DNA of 64,000 nt. Origin: Agelas oroides (taxonomy: Eukaryota; Porifera; Demospongiae; Agelasida; Agelasidae). The stretch lies in the NCBI GenBank assembly GCA_949130485.1, contig OX422202.1:5194216-5258215 (forward strand), read 5' to 3'. Numbering within the stretch: position 1 is the stretch's first letter; each line of letters opens with the position of its first letter. This document shows, in pieces, positions 23,166 to 33,310 of the stretch. The notes beneath the pieces are model-generated. The model saw only the letters and a list, made by a program, of their open reading frames with translations, did not search any database and had not been told where the DNA came from. Position numbers and translations under genes: made by a program.

Positions 23166-24875
23166 CTCAAACTCTTTGGGATCAAACAGGTGCTTGAAGA
23201 TTACAACCCTCTCAGACTTGAGTCGCTTTGGTCCCTCCACATTGCGTTCTCTCCAGTCCAGCAGCCTACAGGAAGTGCACACATACAGAGTTATGTATAT
23301 ACAATAGCATCATTTGTGATGTCACAGCTGCCGTATTCCTGCACACTTTAGTTCTAAACTGCAGTTGTGCAGTAAGATATTTGAGCACTATTTCATCTCT
23401 TAACTTGCTAAGGCATGCCCTGCTAATGCTATAGCACTGTAGTCCAAACTTTAGTGCTATTGTATATCCTTTGCTCAGCATAAATGTTTCATAAATAAAA
23501 AGAACTACTGAAGAAAGGCAAACTTGTAAGGTGCTCTGCCTGTGGACACTCTTTAATGAGAGAATAGATAGACCTACAGAATATTTTGATCCAAGTCCAA
23601 TTTATGTGTGCTTTAAAAAATGTCAAACACTCACTTTTCTTGTCCTCCTTTCTTCTTGCTCTTCTTGGTCTTCTTCTTCTTCTTCTTCAGTGCTGGATTG
23701 TAGTCTCCCTTCATCTGGAACTGGGCCTTTGAAGCCAAACAACAATGATGAGACAAGAGATAAGGAAACACAAATAAAATGGTCGGATGAACGGCAACAA
23801 AATAAAATGGTTGGATGAACGGCAACACAAATAAAGTGGTTGGACGAACAGCAACACAAATAAAGTGGTTGGACGAACAGCAACACAAATAAAGTGGTTG
23901 GACGAACAGCAACACAAATAAAGTGGTTGGATGAACAGCAACACAAATAAAGTGTTTGGATGAACAGCAATACAAATAAAATGGTTGGACGAACAGCAGC
24001 ACAAATAAAATGGTTGGACAAACAGCAGCACAAATAAAGTGGTTGGATGAACAGCAACACTAATAAAGTGGTTGGACGAACAGCAACACTAATAAAGTGG
24101 TTGGATGAACAGTAAAATTCCACCTTCAAAATGACATGATGCCAGGGTGCTACAAAATCTATACCAATCTACCAAATTCAATTCCCTTGAGTGTCATGTT
24201 ATCACGTGCTACGATATTTTTTATTTGCAACATTTCGATCACACCCTGACAACTCAGGCAACTCAGAGGTAGTTACCTGAGTTGTCCGAAGAAGATTACC
24301 AGTGGGATCAAAACGTTGCATATAAAAATTTGGCCAACTACCATGAAAGTCTAAGATCCATCATTGAATAAATTTATTTCCTCTTCAATATCTCCAGCTA
24401 ACCGTATTGGTTATGTAGCAGATCAGTTTTCACAGTGGGAGGTACTCAGGAATGCATATGTTGTTAGATGAACAGCAACACAAATAAAAATGGTTGTGTG
24501 AACAGTAAAATTAAAATCACATGGTAGTCGCAGCTGACCTGCTGGACAGTGATGGTGTGTTCCCTGTGTGTGCTTTGATCCAGCAGCTGTAACGCCAGGT
24601 CTACTGACTCAATCTGCAGAGAACACAGGATAGGATCGATGCCATACCACAGTGGCACCATGATAGGCCATACTAACAACCCGGCACTGTACAAGTATTT
24701 TACGTACACTGGTGAGAAAGTCTCGTGAGTTTGGTGCTGACCACTTTAAACTAGCTAAATGGCTGCTGCACATGAGTACATAGCCAGCTAGTAAAAATGT
24801 ACATTCAGGTAGCAGTATTGCCCACCTCCTTTAACTCCCCATTCACATCTTCATACAGTTTGACCTTTGGTTCAC
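23166..24875 (-). pseudogene. Decayed HTATSF1 fragment in block A
   Basis: Counterparts of four exons of the gene at 40421-46703 survive in order: exon 6 (about 24802-24875), exon 7 (24539-24613), exon 8 (23635-23726) and exon 9 (23166-23265). Exons 7-9 keep frame and splice sites. Exon 6 has lost one A of an AAAA run, is frameshifted to a stop, and has lost its donor. Exons 1-5 lie outside the duplicated block. Exons 10 and 11 are gone through the 1.6-kb deletion at 23078. Introns are retained, so this is a DNA-level duplication and not a retrocopy. Confidence 0.85.
23779..24115 (-). repeat. 29-bp minisatellite, about 12 copies (block A)
   Basis: The same unit as at 42530-43262 (core AATAAAGTGGTTGGA.GAACAG), in the equivalent intron of the decayed HTATSF1 copy. 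All minus-strand frames stay open because the unit lacks stops. They are not genes. Confidence 0.93.
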
Positions 24876-24894
24876 CTATGAAATTAGAATACCC

Positions 24895-25110
24895 ACACAT
24901 ACATACATACATACATACATACATGCATACATATACATACATTTTCATACATGGATACATATATCTGCCCCTCCCTTCCTCCTCACCTTTCCTGCTTCTC
25001 CCTTTCCATCTCCTCTCCCCGCTTTCCTTCCCTCCCCTCCCCTCCCCTCCCCTCCCCTCCCCTCCCCTCTCTCTCCCTTTCCCCTTCCTTTCTTCTTCTC
25101 CCATTCTTAA
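24895..25110. repeat. CATA microsatellite followed by a C/T-only tract
   Basis: CATACATACATAC repeats at about 24897-24945 are followed by an almost pure pyrimidine tract at about 24965-25105 with CCCTCCCCTCCCCTCC runs. Such a mirror-like polypyrimidine tract could form triplex DNA. It lies next to the exon-6 relic, and a CATA tract occurs at the same place in copy B (44418-44490). Confidence 0.9.
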
Positions 25111-25151
25111 TTTGCTTATCTTTTATGCAAACAAATGTAGTTGGAGCTAAT

Positions 25152-25860
25152 TAACCCTCGGCGCGCATGCGCAGCGAGGGTTACGGTACTTGGTCTGTGT
25201 GTCTGTCTGTCTGTCTGTATGTCTGTTACTCAACATCTCACTTTATACGTGATTATTCGTGCCACAAACGATACTAACCTTCTCAGCGGCGGATGAAGGT
25301 CGAAATTTTAAGCGATTTTCTCTGAAAATGCTTCGTTGCGAAGCTAGAGTGTTTCCTGTTAGTACGGCTACATGATAAGTCGGCCATTTTTTACTCCGCG
25401 GAAAACGCGCATGCGTATGAATCTGGACCACGTGGCTAGCGGCGATTTTGTTCTTGGGAGGGACGTTCTTTGCGAGTTCGATTATTGGCCATTGGCAGTA
25501 TGTATGCCTCCAACAAAGGTATGCCCGCAGTGTACAGCTGCTGTACCTGTAAGACGGAAGACATGTGAACGCTGTGATCATGTCTTTCGATCCAAACGAA
25601 AAGCAGAGTGTAATTTGCGAGCGAAAGCTTTGAAACGTATGAGATCAGTAGAATCAGATAGTGTGAAATCAGCTAGGAAAGCTAAAGATAAGTTGCACAA
25701 GGCCTGTGAAAGAGCGTCAGAAACTCGTGAGCGAACTTTGTATAGGCAGGAACAAAACAGAATGCACATGGCAAGCATGAGAGACTCTGAAACCTTTGAG
25801 CAAACTGTGCAGAGGAAAGAGCGAGATAGAATGCACAAAGTAAGCATGAGATAGTTATTA
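25152..25860 (+). mobile_element. Fragment of a mobile element with a zinc-ribbon/repeat protein start
   Basis: The left end is a GC-rich near-palindrome (25152-25183; TAACCCTCG arms around GCGCATGCGC) followed by (GTCT)n. It carries the open frame 25372-25854 described separately and ends without a matching terminus. I take it to be a 5' piece of a larger element, perhaps Helitron-related; that class assignment is inference from memory of similar proteins. Confidence 0.45.
25372..25854 (+). CDS. Truncated zinc-ribbon protein with 'SET.E.T..R' repeats
   Basis: A 160-residue frame. The more likely true start is the ATG near 25507, just before KVCPQC. CPQC followed by CERCDH, with a basic stretch RSKRKAEC after it, forms a CxxC-x-CxxC zinc ribbon. 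About two units of a roughly 23-residue Arg-rich repeat follow (RASETRERTLYRQEQNRMHM, then SETFEQTVQRKERDRMH), helical and highly charged. Relatives I recall carry many such units ahead of a Helitron/PIF1-type helicase, so this is probably the N-terminal stub of a mobile-element protein. Here it stops after the second unit. No function is claimed. Confidence 0.4.
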   Translation: MISRPFFTPRKTRMRMNLDHVASGDFVLGRDVLCEFDYWPLAVCMPPTKVCPQCTAAVPVRRKTCERCDHVFRSKRKAECNLRAKALKRMRSVESDSVKSARKAKDKLHKACERASETRERTLYRQEQNRMHMASMRDSETFEQTVQRKERDRMHKVSMR

Positions 25861-26245
25861 TTGCTAAGTCATAACTTAGTCACTGTGCTGTGTCATGTGT
25901 GTATAAATAGTAACAATGATGTATTGCTGCTCTAAATATAGTATAGATGTAATGACCACAATGCAATGTCATATTGCATAGCTGTGTTAATGTAGGTTGC
26001 ATGATGTCAAATAACCGCAATGTACTGCACTGTGTTAATATTAGGCCCAAGTGCCTAGCTGTCAGAACAGATTCGAGGACAGACAGTTAGGAATGAATTA
26101 ATATCAAAAAGCGTGCCATATCAACTCGAGAGCAAACATCATGATACTATTGTTCACGAGACAGTGATCGATTCTAGTTAACACACAAGTACAATCACAT
26201 GCACTGCTGCGCCAAGGGTTTGGCACTTCAGTGCCTTTCATTGAA

Positions 26246-26277
26246 ACATTTTTTTATCCCCCTGGATAAAAAAATGT
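26246..26277. repeat. 14-bp-arm hairpin beside the membrane-protein fragment
   Basis: ACATTTTTTTATCC and its exact complement GGATAAAAAAATGT are separated by four bases. It sits 8 bases before the fragment at 26285. It could be a foldback element or an insertion scar. Confidence 0.75.
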
Positions 26278-26284
26278 CCTTACA

Positions 26285-26520
26285 GTGTTTGTAGCTGGGC
26301 TATACCTGGACCTTCGCATTCAGACATGTTTCTTTGATGGAATGAATGTGTATTCCAAAACTTGGCTTCAGTTTACATTCCCTGTCTACATATGGCTCTT
26401 GGTGTTTCTGATTGCAGTCTCCAGCCACTACTCAAGTACAGTTGCCAAGCTCATAGGAAGTATCAACCCAATATCAGTTCTTGTTACACTCTTTCTCCTC
26501 CCATACCCCAAACAAAGCCC
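26285..26520 (+). pseudogene. Fragment of a Pmp/multi-pass membrane protein
   Basis: The plus-strand frame contains LYLDLRIQTCFFDGMNVYSK and TWLQFTFPVYIWLLVF. These align with WINLDFGIETCFYHGLDAYG and TWLQFVFPVYIWVLVG in the gene at 11218-15734, and the match continues through NPISVLVTLFLL. Only about 80 residues (two or three helices) remain. There is no ATG, and the similarity stops abruptly near 26520. It is an isolated exonic relic of that family. Confidence 0.8.
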
Positions 26521-26752
26521 CATCCATACATCTTTGCTGTACTGTGAAAAGATGGGATGGATAAGGATTTGTATATATATTGGACATACCACCTATACGA
26601 GGAGTATACGTGTTTATTTAAACTCCAGGTATAGGTCGTATATACCACATTGAGACAGTAAACTATAACTCGATTTTGTGTAAACTATTCTACACATCAT
26701 GCAAGTTTTGTGCAAACTATTAGTTCACAAGTTTTACATAACATGAGTAGCT

Positions 26753-26999
26753 ATATATATATATATCACTACAAAAACAAAGTTGTTGCTTTAGTTGGTT
26801 ACTCCAGTTGCGTGACTGTCCTTACTATGCAAATTTTATGCCGTGAATGCGGTGCTGGAAAAGATTCATGCAGTGGGAGCTTATACATGAGTAAACTTTG
26901 CTAGCCTCCCACAAAAAGTTTTACAAGCACCACATTCTTCTTTGAATTGGCATAGGAAGGATAGTCATGCAATTGTAGTAACCAAATAATTTGCTAAAA
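26753..26999. mobile_element. TA-target MITE, copy 1
   Basis: It starts at a (TA)n run followed by ATCACTACAAAAACAAAGTTG and ends with the inverted CAATTGTAGTAACCAAATAATTTGCTAAAAC side. It matches 32773-33022, with a slightly degenerate right end. Internal landmark: CTAGCCTCCCACAAAA. Confidence 0.75.
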
Positions 27000-27661
27000 C
27001 ACCTATATGACCTGTTAATCGGTGGCTTGTACACTGTGACGGTTGTACACTATGACGGGTTGCCCGACGTATCGGACCGGCAGCAGCGGGGAGCATGCAT
27101 GCACTTGACGAGAACTTGCCAAAATCTGGTGTAAGGTACACTTCCGGTGGGCGTGGTAATGTGCGTTCAGGCTGTTGATACGATGGCGAGAAAGGCTAGC
27201 ACGATGAGCGACGGTGGCGCATTTTTTTTTTGAAAAAGTCCTTGGTATGGGCAAGAGTTTATTGCAAGCTATTGCTATAGGCCATATTTCCTGGGGTGCT
27301 ACATAGTCTGTGACAGTTGGAACATGCAGAGTAGGCACAGGAAATGTTTGTGACAATATAGCAATCAATAGCAAATGCAATTTGATATAGCGACACATGT
27401 AACAATCGTAAATGCATTTTCATGCACTTGTGCTATTCTGAATTCCAAAGAGTGCACTTGGTAATATGATATTGAATACATTATGTTCAAGAAGTGAAGT
27501 CAAAAACACAAGAAGTCAGCTACATAGCTACATGAACAATAACAATACTATATAAGTGCTATGGCGTAGCTAGTGACAGATATATATACATAAAACTACG
27601 AACAACATTAATGACAACAACAATCACAGCAATATTGTTTGTTAGGAAGAACATACTGGTA
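27000..27661. other. 3' flank of KMO, no gene
   Basis: A short direct repeat, TTGTACACTGTGACGG / TTGTACACTATGACGG, lies near 27027-27058. A minus-strand frame at 27015-27398 has no recognisable domain. Confidence 0.4.
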
Positions 27662-29083
27662 CTAGTACTTCCAGCTGTACATTGGTGTAAAGTAAACAAA
27701 GAGTACAACCAGAAGTGTTACAATTGCCAGCGGATTAGTAGCTGGTAGGCAAATATACAACACTGCAGCTATAATCAGTGCAAAGATTAAAAACATGATC
27801 TTTCTCCACATCTCTTCCTGCTGCATGTGTCGTCTGACAACCTCATGGTAGGGAATTCTTGTGAAGGCAACCATGGAATAAAGTGGTGTGATCCACTGGC
27901 CTGTGTGTTTGCTGAGAAAATGCATGACTCGTCTCTTGAGCTGAAAGGCTCTTTTACTCACGAAATCTCTCATCTCCTCAAAGTTATAGAGAGAAAGACC
28001 AACAATAGCATCAGCATTTTTAGGACGATCGGTTGCATAGAGCTTGACAGCTCTCAGCAGGTCGTTTTGCTCTACTTCCAAGCAATCATCCAGGATTAAG
28101 CAGTCTTCGAATCCAGCGTTTACGCCCTGTCCGTAGAAAGGCACCATTGCATGTGCGGCATCTCCTAGAATAAGTGCCTGACCAATGTGATGTGGATCAC
28201 ATTTGATAGAAATCATCTTTCCCACTTTAGTGGATGAGTACTGTTTAATCAACTCTCTCCTTCCACCAAGTTTGTCAACTACTCCAGGAAACTCCTTTTC
28301 AAACAGCGTGATTAATTTTTGATCGTCAGTACCGACCTCATCAAACTTTTCGAAGGGCATGAAGAGCGTGAGTGTTATTGATTTGTCGGGATTCGGCAGC
28401 CCCATTAGCATAAACGTTTCTCTTGGCCACAGGTGAAGATGCGTCTCTTTCAATGCAAAGCCACCATCCTGAGCTACTGGTATGTGGAGTTCCTTATAAC
28501 CGTAAGGAATGTAGCTCTGCTCGTAGCGAAATCTGGTATTACGATCTCGCATGAAGCCGCGCATGCGAACAACAGAATGTGCGCCGTCGCACCCAAAGAT
28601 AAAATTGCTTTTGACCTCAAATCTCTCCTCCTTATTTCTCAAAATTCTCAATTCCCCTGTTTGCACATTGCAATCCTCTACTTCGTGGTTGAAGTAAATT
28701 TGTACGCCTCTGCTCTCAGCTTCATCCAGAACAATGGAGTTTAGTCTATTTCGTTCGATAGAATGCAGCACATCACCCTTTTCTCCGTACCACCGTACGT
28801 AGGTACTGTTATCTCTCTGGTACACCAACCGAGAGTCTACAGGAACGGTGTTGCCATTCAGCAATTTATGTATAAGTCCAGCTTTCTTGAGAGTGTCCAG
28901 TCCACGCTTACTCAAGGCAAGGTCAAAGCTTCGTATTTCCGATTCGTTCTGTCGAGGATCTTTTCTGGTCTCGTAAATCTTCACTGTGAAGCCTCTTCCT
29001 ACTAGCAATATAGCAAGAACTGGCCCAACCAGGCCTGCTCCTACAATAGCTACTTCTGTCATTTTTGTGGGTACACTTGCCAT
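27662..29083 (-). CDS. KMO: Kynurenine 3-monooxygenase
   Basis: A single-exon frame of 473 residues from the ATG at 29083. The FAD/NADPH hydroxylase landmarks are present: VAIVGAGLVGPVLAILL (dinucleotide-binding GxGxxG, about residues 11-27), RSFDLALSKRGLDTLKKAGL (kynurenine-hydroxylase signature region, about 52-71), FIFGCDGAHSVVR (DG motif), and ALILGDAAHAMVPFYGQG with VNAGFEDCLILDD (GD motif). The C-terminal quarter keeps the MRDFVSK / PLYSMVAFTRIPYHE pattern of KMO. It ends in two hydrophobic segments, consistent with anchoring in the mitochondrial outer membrane. Reaction: L-kynurenine to 3-hydroxykynurenine with NADPH and O2, in tryptophan catabolism. It is divergent from a GH3 gene across a shared upstream region. 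Length matches the family (about 460-490). Confidence 0.95.
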   Translation of the reverse strand: MASVPTKMTEVAIVGAGLVGPVLAILLVGRGFTVKIYETRKDPRQNESEIRSFDLALSKRGLDTLKKAGLIHKLLNGNTVPVDSRLVYQRDNSTYVRWYGEKGDVLHSIERNRLNSIVLDEAESRGVQIYFNHEVEDCNVQTGELRILRNKEERFEVKSNFIFGCDGAHSVVRMRGFMRDRNTRFRYEQSYIPYGYKELHIPVAQDGGFALKETHLHLWPRETFMLMGLPNPDKSITLTLFMPFEKFDEVGTDDQKLITLFEKEFPGVVDKLGGRRELIKQYSSTKVGKMISIKCDPHHIGQALILGDAAHAMVPFYGQGVNAGFEDCLILDDCLEVEQNDLLRAVKLYATDRPKNADAIVGLSLYNFEEMRDFVSKRAFQLKRRVMHFLSKHTGQWITPLYSMVAFTRIPYHEVVRRHMQQEEMWRKIMFLIFALIIAAVLYICLPATNPLAIVTLLVVLFVYFTPMYSWKY

Positions 29084-29651
29084 TGCGCTTATTTCAGCAT
29101 GTAATGTGAAGTCTGCACATCATTTTATACATTCCCAAACTGCTCGTTCTCACGCTTTGGTTGCTACGGTTATGTACTAATTGCTTGCTTGCACTTGGGG
29201 GCAACTGAAGTTTATCCAGCTACACAAGCGCAAGTTTAGGCAATTAGCTGGGGAAGGACATCACGCGACTGTGGTAATGGAATTTATACTTTGCAGCTTT
29301 TCAAAGAGTTTGAATCACCTGACTCTTGACTCTTGTATTGTTAAGTAAATGTCTGTGTTTATACATATTCATATTTGACATATTTATATATATATATATA
29401 TAACTATTGTGTAGTGTTTCTTTTTGTCTCTGTACTGGTCCAAGATTAATATTAGCTATTAGTCTCTTATGTATGTAGCTATCTTCTTGTGACCTTTGCT
29501 GTTGCATAAACCTGTTTCCATAAATAAATAAAAACTTCTCTTTTTGATTCACAGTGCGCTTATCAAGGTAACAGTAAGTAAAAGTTCATTTTGTCACAGT
29601 AAAACTTGTGGTATAGGCTACTTTAAGCTTTCTGGCTGTTAGAGTTGAAGA
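29084..29651. promoter_or_regulatory. Putative bidirectional promoter between KMO and the truncated GH3 copy
   Basis: 568 bp separate the KMO ATG (29083) from the ATG of the truncated GH3 copy (29652). Most of it is repeated at 32751-33310 upstream of the full-length GH3 gene. About 238 bp here (29296-29533) have no counterpart there. No TATA box was assigned. The promoter role is inferred from the head-to-head layout. Confidence 0.55.
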
Positions 29652-29783
29652 ATGGCCTTGAGTACATTGAGAGATATCCTCTCAAAAAACGCAGACACAG
29701 AAATTGGAAAGAAATGGAAATTTGCTTCCATTTGCACGTTGGAAGACTACCGAAAAAGGGTGCCCTTTACTACATACGAATAA
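29652..29783 (+). pseudogene. Truncated 5' copy of the GH3-family gene
   Basis: The first 43 codons match the gene at 33311 except for one substitution (VPF versus VPL). Then similarity ends after ...TTYE, where a TAA follows at once (29781-29783). It is the left end of the duplicated segment. It could yield a 43-residue peptide from the KMO-side promoter, but no domain would fold. Confidence 0.9.
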
Positions 29784-32750
29784 TACCTAATAAGCGCTAT
29801 TTTCAACTCGAATTTTCTTGAGAACCGTGTGGGCCACAGCAAAGCGGTTTGTGCTAGACGGTAGCTGAAAGCATTGTCTTTCGAACGAATCTTGTTATAT
29901 AAGCATGCAGAATGAAGTGCTGGGTTTTAACAACGGGAAATATCAGACTCCTCCAAATCGCGAGTCAGTGATGTGGTCACAGAAGCTACTGCAGACACCC
30001 AGCTCACAGCAGGTATGGACTGTTTGTGCCCACATATGTTTAGTACATGGGTGGAAGGCTTCACAAGTCTGATTTGATCTGTGTCTCTAGTTTAGTTACC
30101 TAGCTAGAGACAGTGAAATTTTGATAAATTTTCAATGTTTACTGTATACAGCTTGAATGGTATTGACTGCTGTTGTATGGGGATAAAATACTTACAAGTG
30201 TAGAGTAATTCATCAATTTCTGGGTCATCCACCTCCAGACACTGTCAAGGGGTAGTCAAATCATAAAATTATGTTGCCTGAGAAGCATTTGCGACCAGGA
30301 TCAAGATTTTTGATCGGCAAATATGCGCTTGAATGCTTGATTGTTCCCTTCCGAAGCTCTTGATCGTTTCATTACTGTGGCTCAAAGGCCAAATTGGCAG
30401 CCGTGTGTTCTTGGTATCCTTGATTCGTTGATTTTGCAGTTCGTTTAATCAGCTCTTAAAAAGACGATCACTTCATTTCATTCTGATCCCGGTTGCAAAT
30501 GCTACTACAGGGGAAATAAAAGTGACTACCTCTTCACTGTATCTCATTCTCCTCACCTTCACGTTCTGAACTCACCTCCTAAGGTGTTGTGTATATTCCC
30601 AATTTGAGTTTATCTATTTAGCTAGCCTCATAATCAGGCTTTTCCCACTGAAGAGGGAGAGAGCCTGGTATCTTTTATCACATGCATGATGGTAGACTAG
30701 TCTCGCAAGCCCAACCCACTTCCGCAAGAGAAGGGAAGGGTCTGGTGAGCTGCGTGTACAAACCGTGTCCCGCCGCACTGTACAATGCGGTACAATCACA
30801 TTGCAGTATTTTGTCACATGACACATTACGTTACTGTTTGAGTAGCAATTAGCAGTCTTGAAAATGGTGAAAGAGAGCTAGGACATCTTTTCTGCTACTG
30901 TAGGAACTGTAAAAACACTTCGACTATACTTCTCAGGGAGCATGCTTACTCCACAACAGGTAATTCAAGAGTGCATTATTTGAAAGTTGAAATCTGATTA
31001 TGTCATCTAATTTCATTCCTGTGGGACACTGCTTGTATACACAGTTCACCAGACCCTTCCTTTCTCTTACGGAAGTGGGTCAGGGTTGCGAGACTAATGG
31101 TAGACATGACTTAATCACACAGGGATGGACTGAGCGGGATATGTACACACATTCAAGCGTAAGCGCTCTCAAGACTACTATAGTTTCTTTTTGAGTGGGT
31201 ATGGCTTTAGTGTGTTACCTTCATGTTTGTAGACAGTGATATACACTGGAACTAGTTGATTCTTGAGTCATTGTCAACAACTTAGACAATAACTATGCTA
31301 GCTTACAATGCTCAACAAACAACATTTCTGGCCATTCTGCCAGTCAGGTGCCGTATCCTGCATACTGGGAATCCACTGCACCGTCTACATTGCAGTTTAT
31401 GGCTGTTGTAGCAAATCGTTTTTGTGCCATTGTAGCGGTGCATACACTTGCCATGATCACAAGTTCTGAGATGCATGCAATTTAGGTGTATCTACCTTGT
31501 GTGTACCCTTGACATCACACACGATAAAACGTACCAGGTTGTCTCCCTCCTTAGCAGAGTGAGCCTGCAAACAAGGCTACTTTGCAGGTGTTTGTGTGGA
31601 AATTTTAAATATGTATCAGCAGATGGTCCTGTGCTGCTCCCTTTTAGTGTTTTCAAGGAGTCTGTTGACTAGCATTGGGGATGACGGAAAAACTTCTCCC
31701 TTTTCCAGGCCGTACCCGACAACTGGCACAAGGAGCAGACAGGTTAACATTTGGAATTCATTGTAGTTGATTGAACGCAGAGGTAAGCCGTCCTCAAAAT
31801 TTTCATTACTTTCATTACAGTTTAGTAACTTCTTCAACTCCTTAATTGTTCTAATTGATGTTACCTTTACGCCAACCTTGAGGTAGCCTCATTCCCAGGT
31901 CTTCCTCACCTCCAGTGTTTGATAACTTGCAGGGAAGGCTTGGGAAAAAGGCTATCTTGGGGTGTATTCACTGGAATGAAACCCTCGTTATACTCTTCAC
32001 CACAGGCCCGACAGATACAGACCGTTCCAGCTACATCTGGAGCCAGTCGGAGAAAGATACCTTCGCTTGGCCTCCAGTTAACTGTGTACATTCACACCTG
32101 GATGGACCTGGCTGGCCTGAGTGCTCTAGCCTTTCAGATTGGAGTGAGATCGGCCATGCTGAAGTTTAATCAATTCAAGCACTTTGACATGATAAATATT
32201 TTTATGAGTACAGTTGTGCACTTCAAATGCTCTAGATTTAATGATGGCATTGGTGAGGATCTGTTTATGTATTGTAAATTCTGAATTACGTAACAGTAAC
32301 TGTATTTGATGTAGATTACATGTGCATTCTTAATGAAATTTAAGTCATTTTCTATGAGCTGTGGTAGCTAAACTAATGCATAGACACACTTCTTTAGTTC
32401 ATGCAAAGAAGTTGTGCCAATCCCCTTTCAAATGATCTCACTTCTGATGGAATTCTGTTTGTGAGCTAGATTTGTGCAGTAGAAATGTGTACCACATCAG
32501 TTGGGGAACATTTTGACAGTAGGAAGCTTTACTACTCATTTACCTGGTTTCCCTTTGGTGTTTGAGTGGGTTGAAACATGAATAGAGGACTCGTCGCTTG
32601 TCAAAACCGCGTGTTCATAGACCGTATAGTTCCTGAGAAAAATCAGGTTGAAGTTGCCGCACATTTGGGTAAGTTGACCGTTCATTGACAGGAAGTGCTA
32701 CTTCCGCTTTACGCGCCAGAAATTAAAATGCTACGCTAGCGGAACTACTG
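29784..32750. other. About 3 kb of extra DNA between the two GH3 starts
   Basis: This stretch separates the duplicated promoter/GH3-start segments (29082-29780 and 32751-33439). It holds one clear MITE (30698-31096) and TAGCCTCATTCCCAGG-type arms near 31885. Frames such as 31919-32284 lack recognisable motifs. Its ends show no terminal repeats. Confidence 0.6.
30698..31096. mobile_element. 399-bp MITE with exact 9-bp target duplication (TAGTCTCG family)
   Basis: It begins TAGTCTCGCAAGCCCAACCC and ends with the inverted GGGTTGCGAGACTA. Both sides are flanked by ATGGTAGAC (30689-30697 and 31097-31105). Its termini match the 403-bp element at 21936/39081, but the interior differs. The 9-bp duplication fits Mutator-like transposition. 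Confidence 0.88.
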
Positions 32751-33310
32751 ATTGCGCTTATTTCAGCATGTATATAATTATATATATACATCACTGCAAA
32801 AACAAAGTTGTTATTTTAGCTAAGTATTTGGTTACTACAGTTGCGTGACTATCCCTACTAGGCAAATTTTATGAAGGCAGTGCTGGAACTTGAATAAACT
32901 TTACTAGCCTCCCACAAAATGTTTTACAAGCACTACATTCTTTGAATTAGCGTAGGAAGGACAGTCACGCAATTGTAGTAACCAAATAATTAGCTAAAAC
33001 CACAATTTTGTTTTTACAGTGATAATGTGAAGTCTGCACATCATTTTATACATTCCCAAACTGCTCGTTCTCACGCTTTGGTTGCTATACGGTTATGTAC
33101 TAAGTGCTTGCTTGGCAACACTTGAAGTTTATCCAGCGCAAGTTTAGGTAATTAACTGGGGAAGGACATCACGCGACTGTGGTAATGGAATTTATACTTT
33201 GCAACTTCTCTTTTTGATTCACAGTGCGCTTATCAAGGTAACAGTAAGTAAAAGTTCGTTTTGTCACAGTAAAACTGTGGTATAGACTTTCTGGCTGTTA
33301 GAGTTGAAGA
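32751..33310 (+). promoter_or_regulatory. Duplicated promoter region of the full-length GH3 gene
   Basis: A copy of 29082-29651 beginning at ATTGCGCTTATTTCAGCATG, one base inside the KMO start codon. It lacks KMO coding sequence, lacks about 238 bp of the parent spacer, and carries the 250-bp MITE. The last 90 bases before the ATG are nearly identical to the KMO-side copy. Confidence 0.6.
32773..33022. mobile_element. 250-bp TA-target MITE inserted in the duplicated GH3 promoter
   Basis: The paralogous site at 29097-29110 (CAGCATGTAATGTGAAG) is uninterrupted. Here it is split after GCATGTA, with TA repeated at 32771-32772 and 33023-33024. The ends are inverted repeats of about 70 bp (ATCACTGCAAAAACAAAG at the left, and the inverted CTTTG/AATTTTGTTTTTACAGTGA at the right). 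A TA duplication fits the Tc1/mariner class. Relatives lie at 26753-26999 and 52713-52920. Confidence 0.92.

Larger units (their letters stand above)
19371..24980 (+). repeat. Segmental duplication, copy A
   Basis: Nearly identical to 37047-44400 (copy B), starting at AAGGCTTTGATAGTAGCC. Long stretches (20053-21225, 21760-23075) differ at only a few positions per 100 bases. Copy A lacks the counterpart of 40230-41846 (about 1.6 kb), has a shorter minisatellite, and carries an extra 523-bp inverted-repeat element at 21236-21758. Relics of tyrosinase (+) and HTATSF1 (-) keep the same orientation as in copy B. Confidence 0.92.

Noticed and set aside
23166-24875. Second functional HTATSF1 gene
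   Set aside because: Exons 1-5, 10 and 11 are absent, and exon 6 is frameshifted with no donor.
27015-27398. 127-residue minus-strand frame with a hydrophobic start
   Set aside because: No recognisable domain, and it lies in the KMO 3' flank with short direct repeats; likely chance.
31919-32284. 121-residue plus-strand frame in the extra DNA upstream of GH3
   Set aside because: No motif, overlapping open frames on the same strand, no supporting splice sites.
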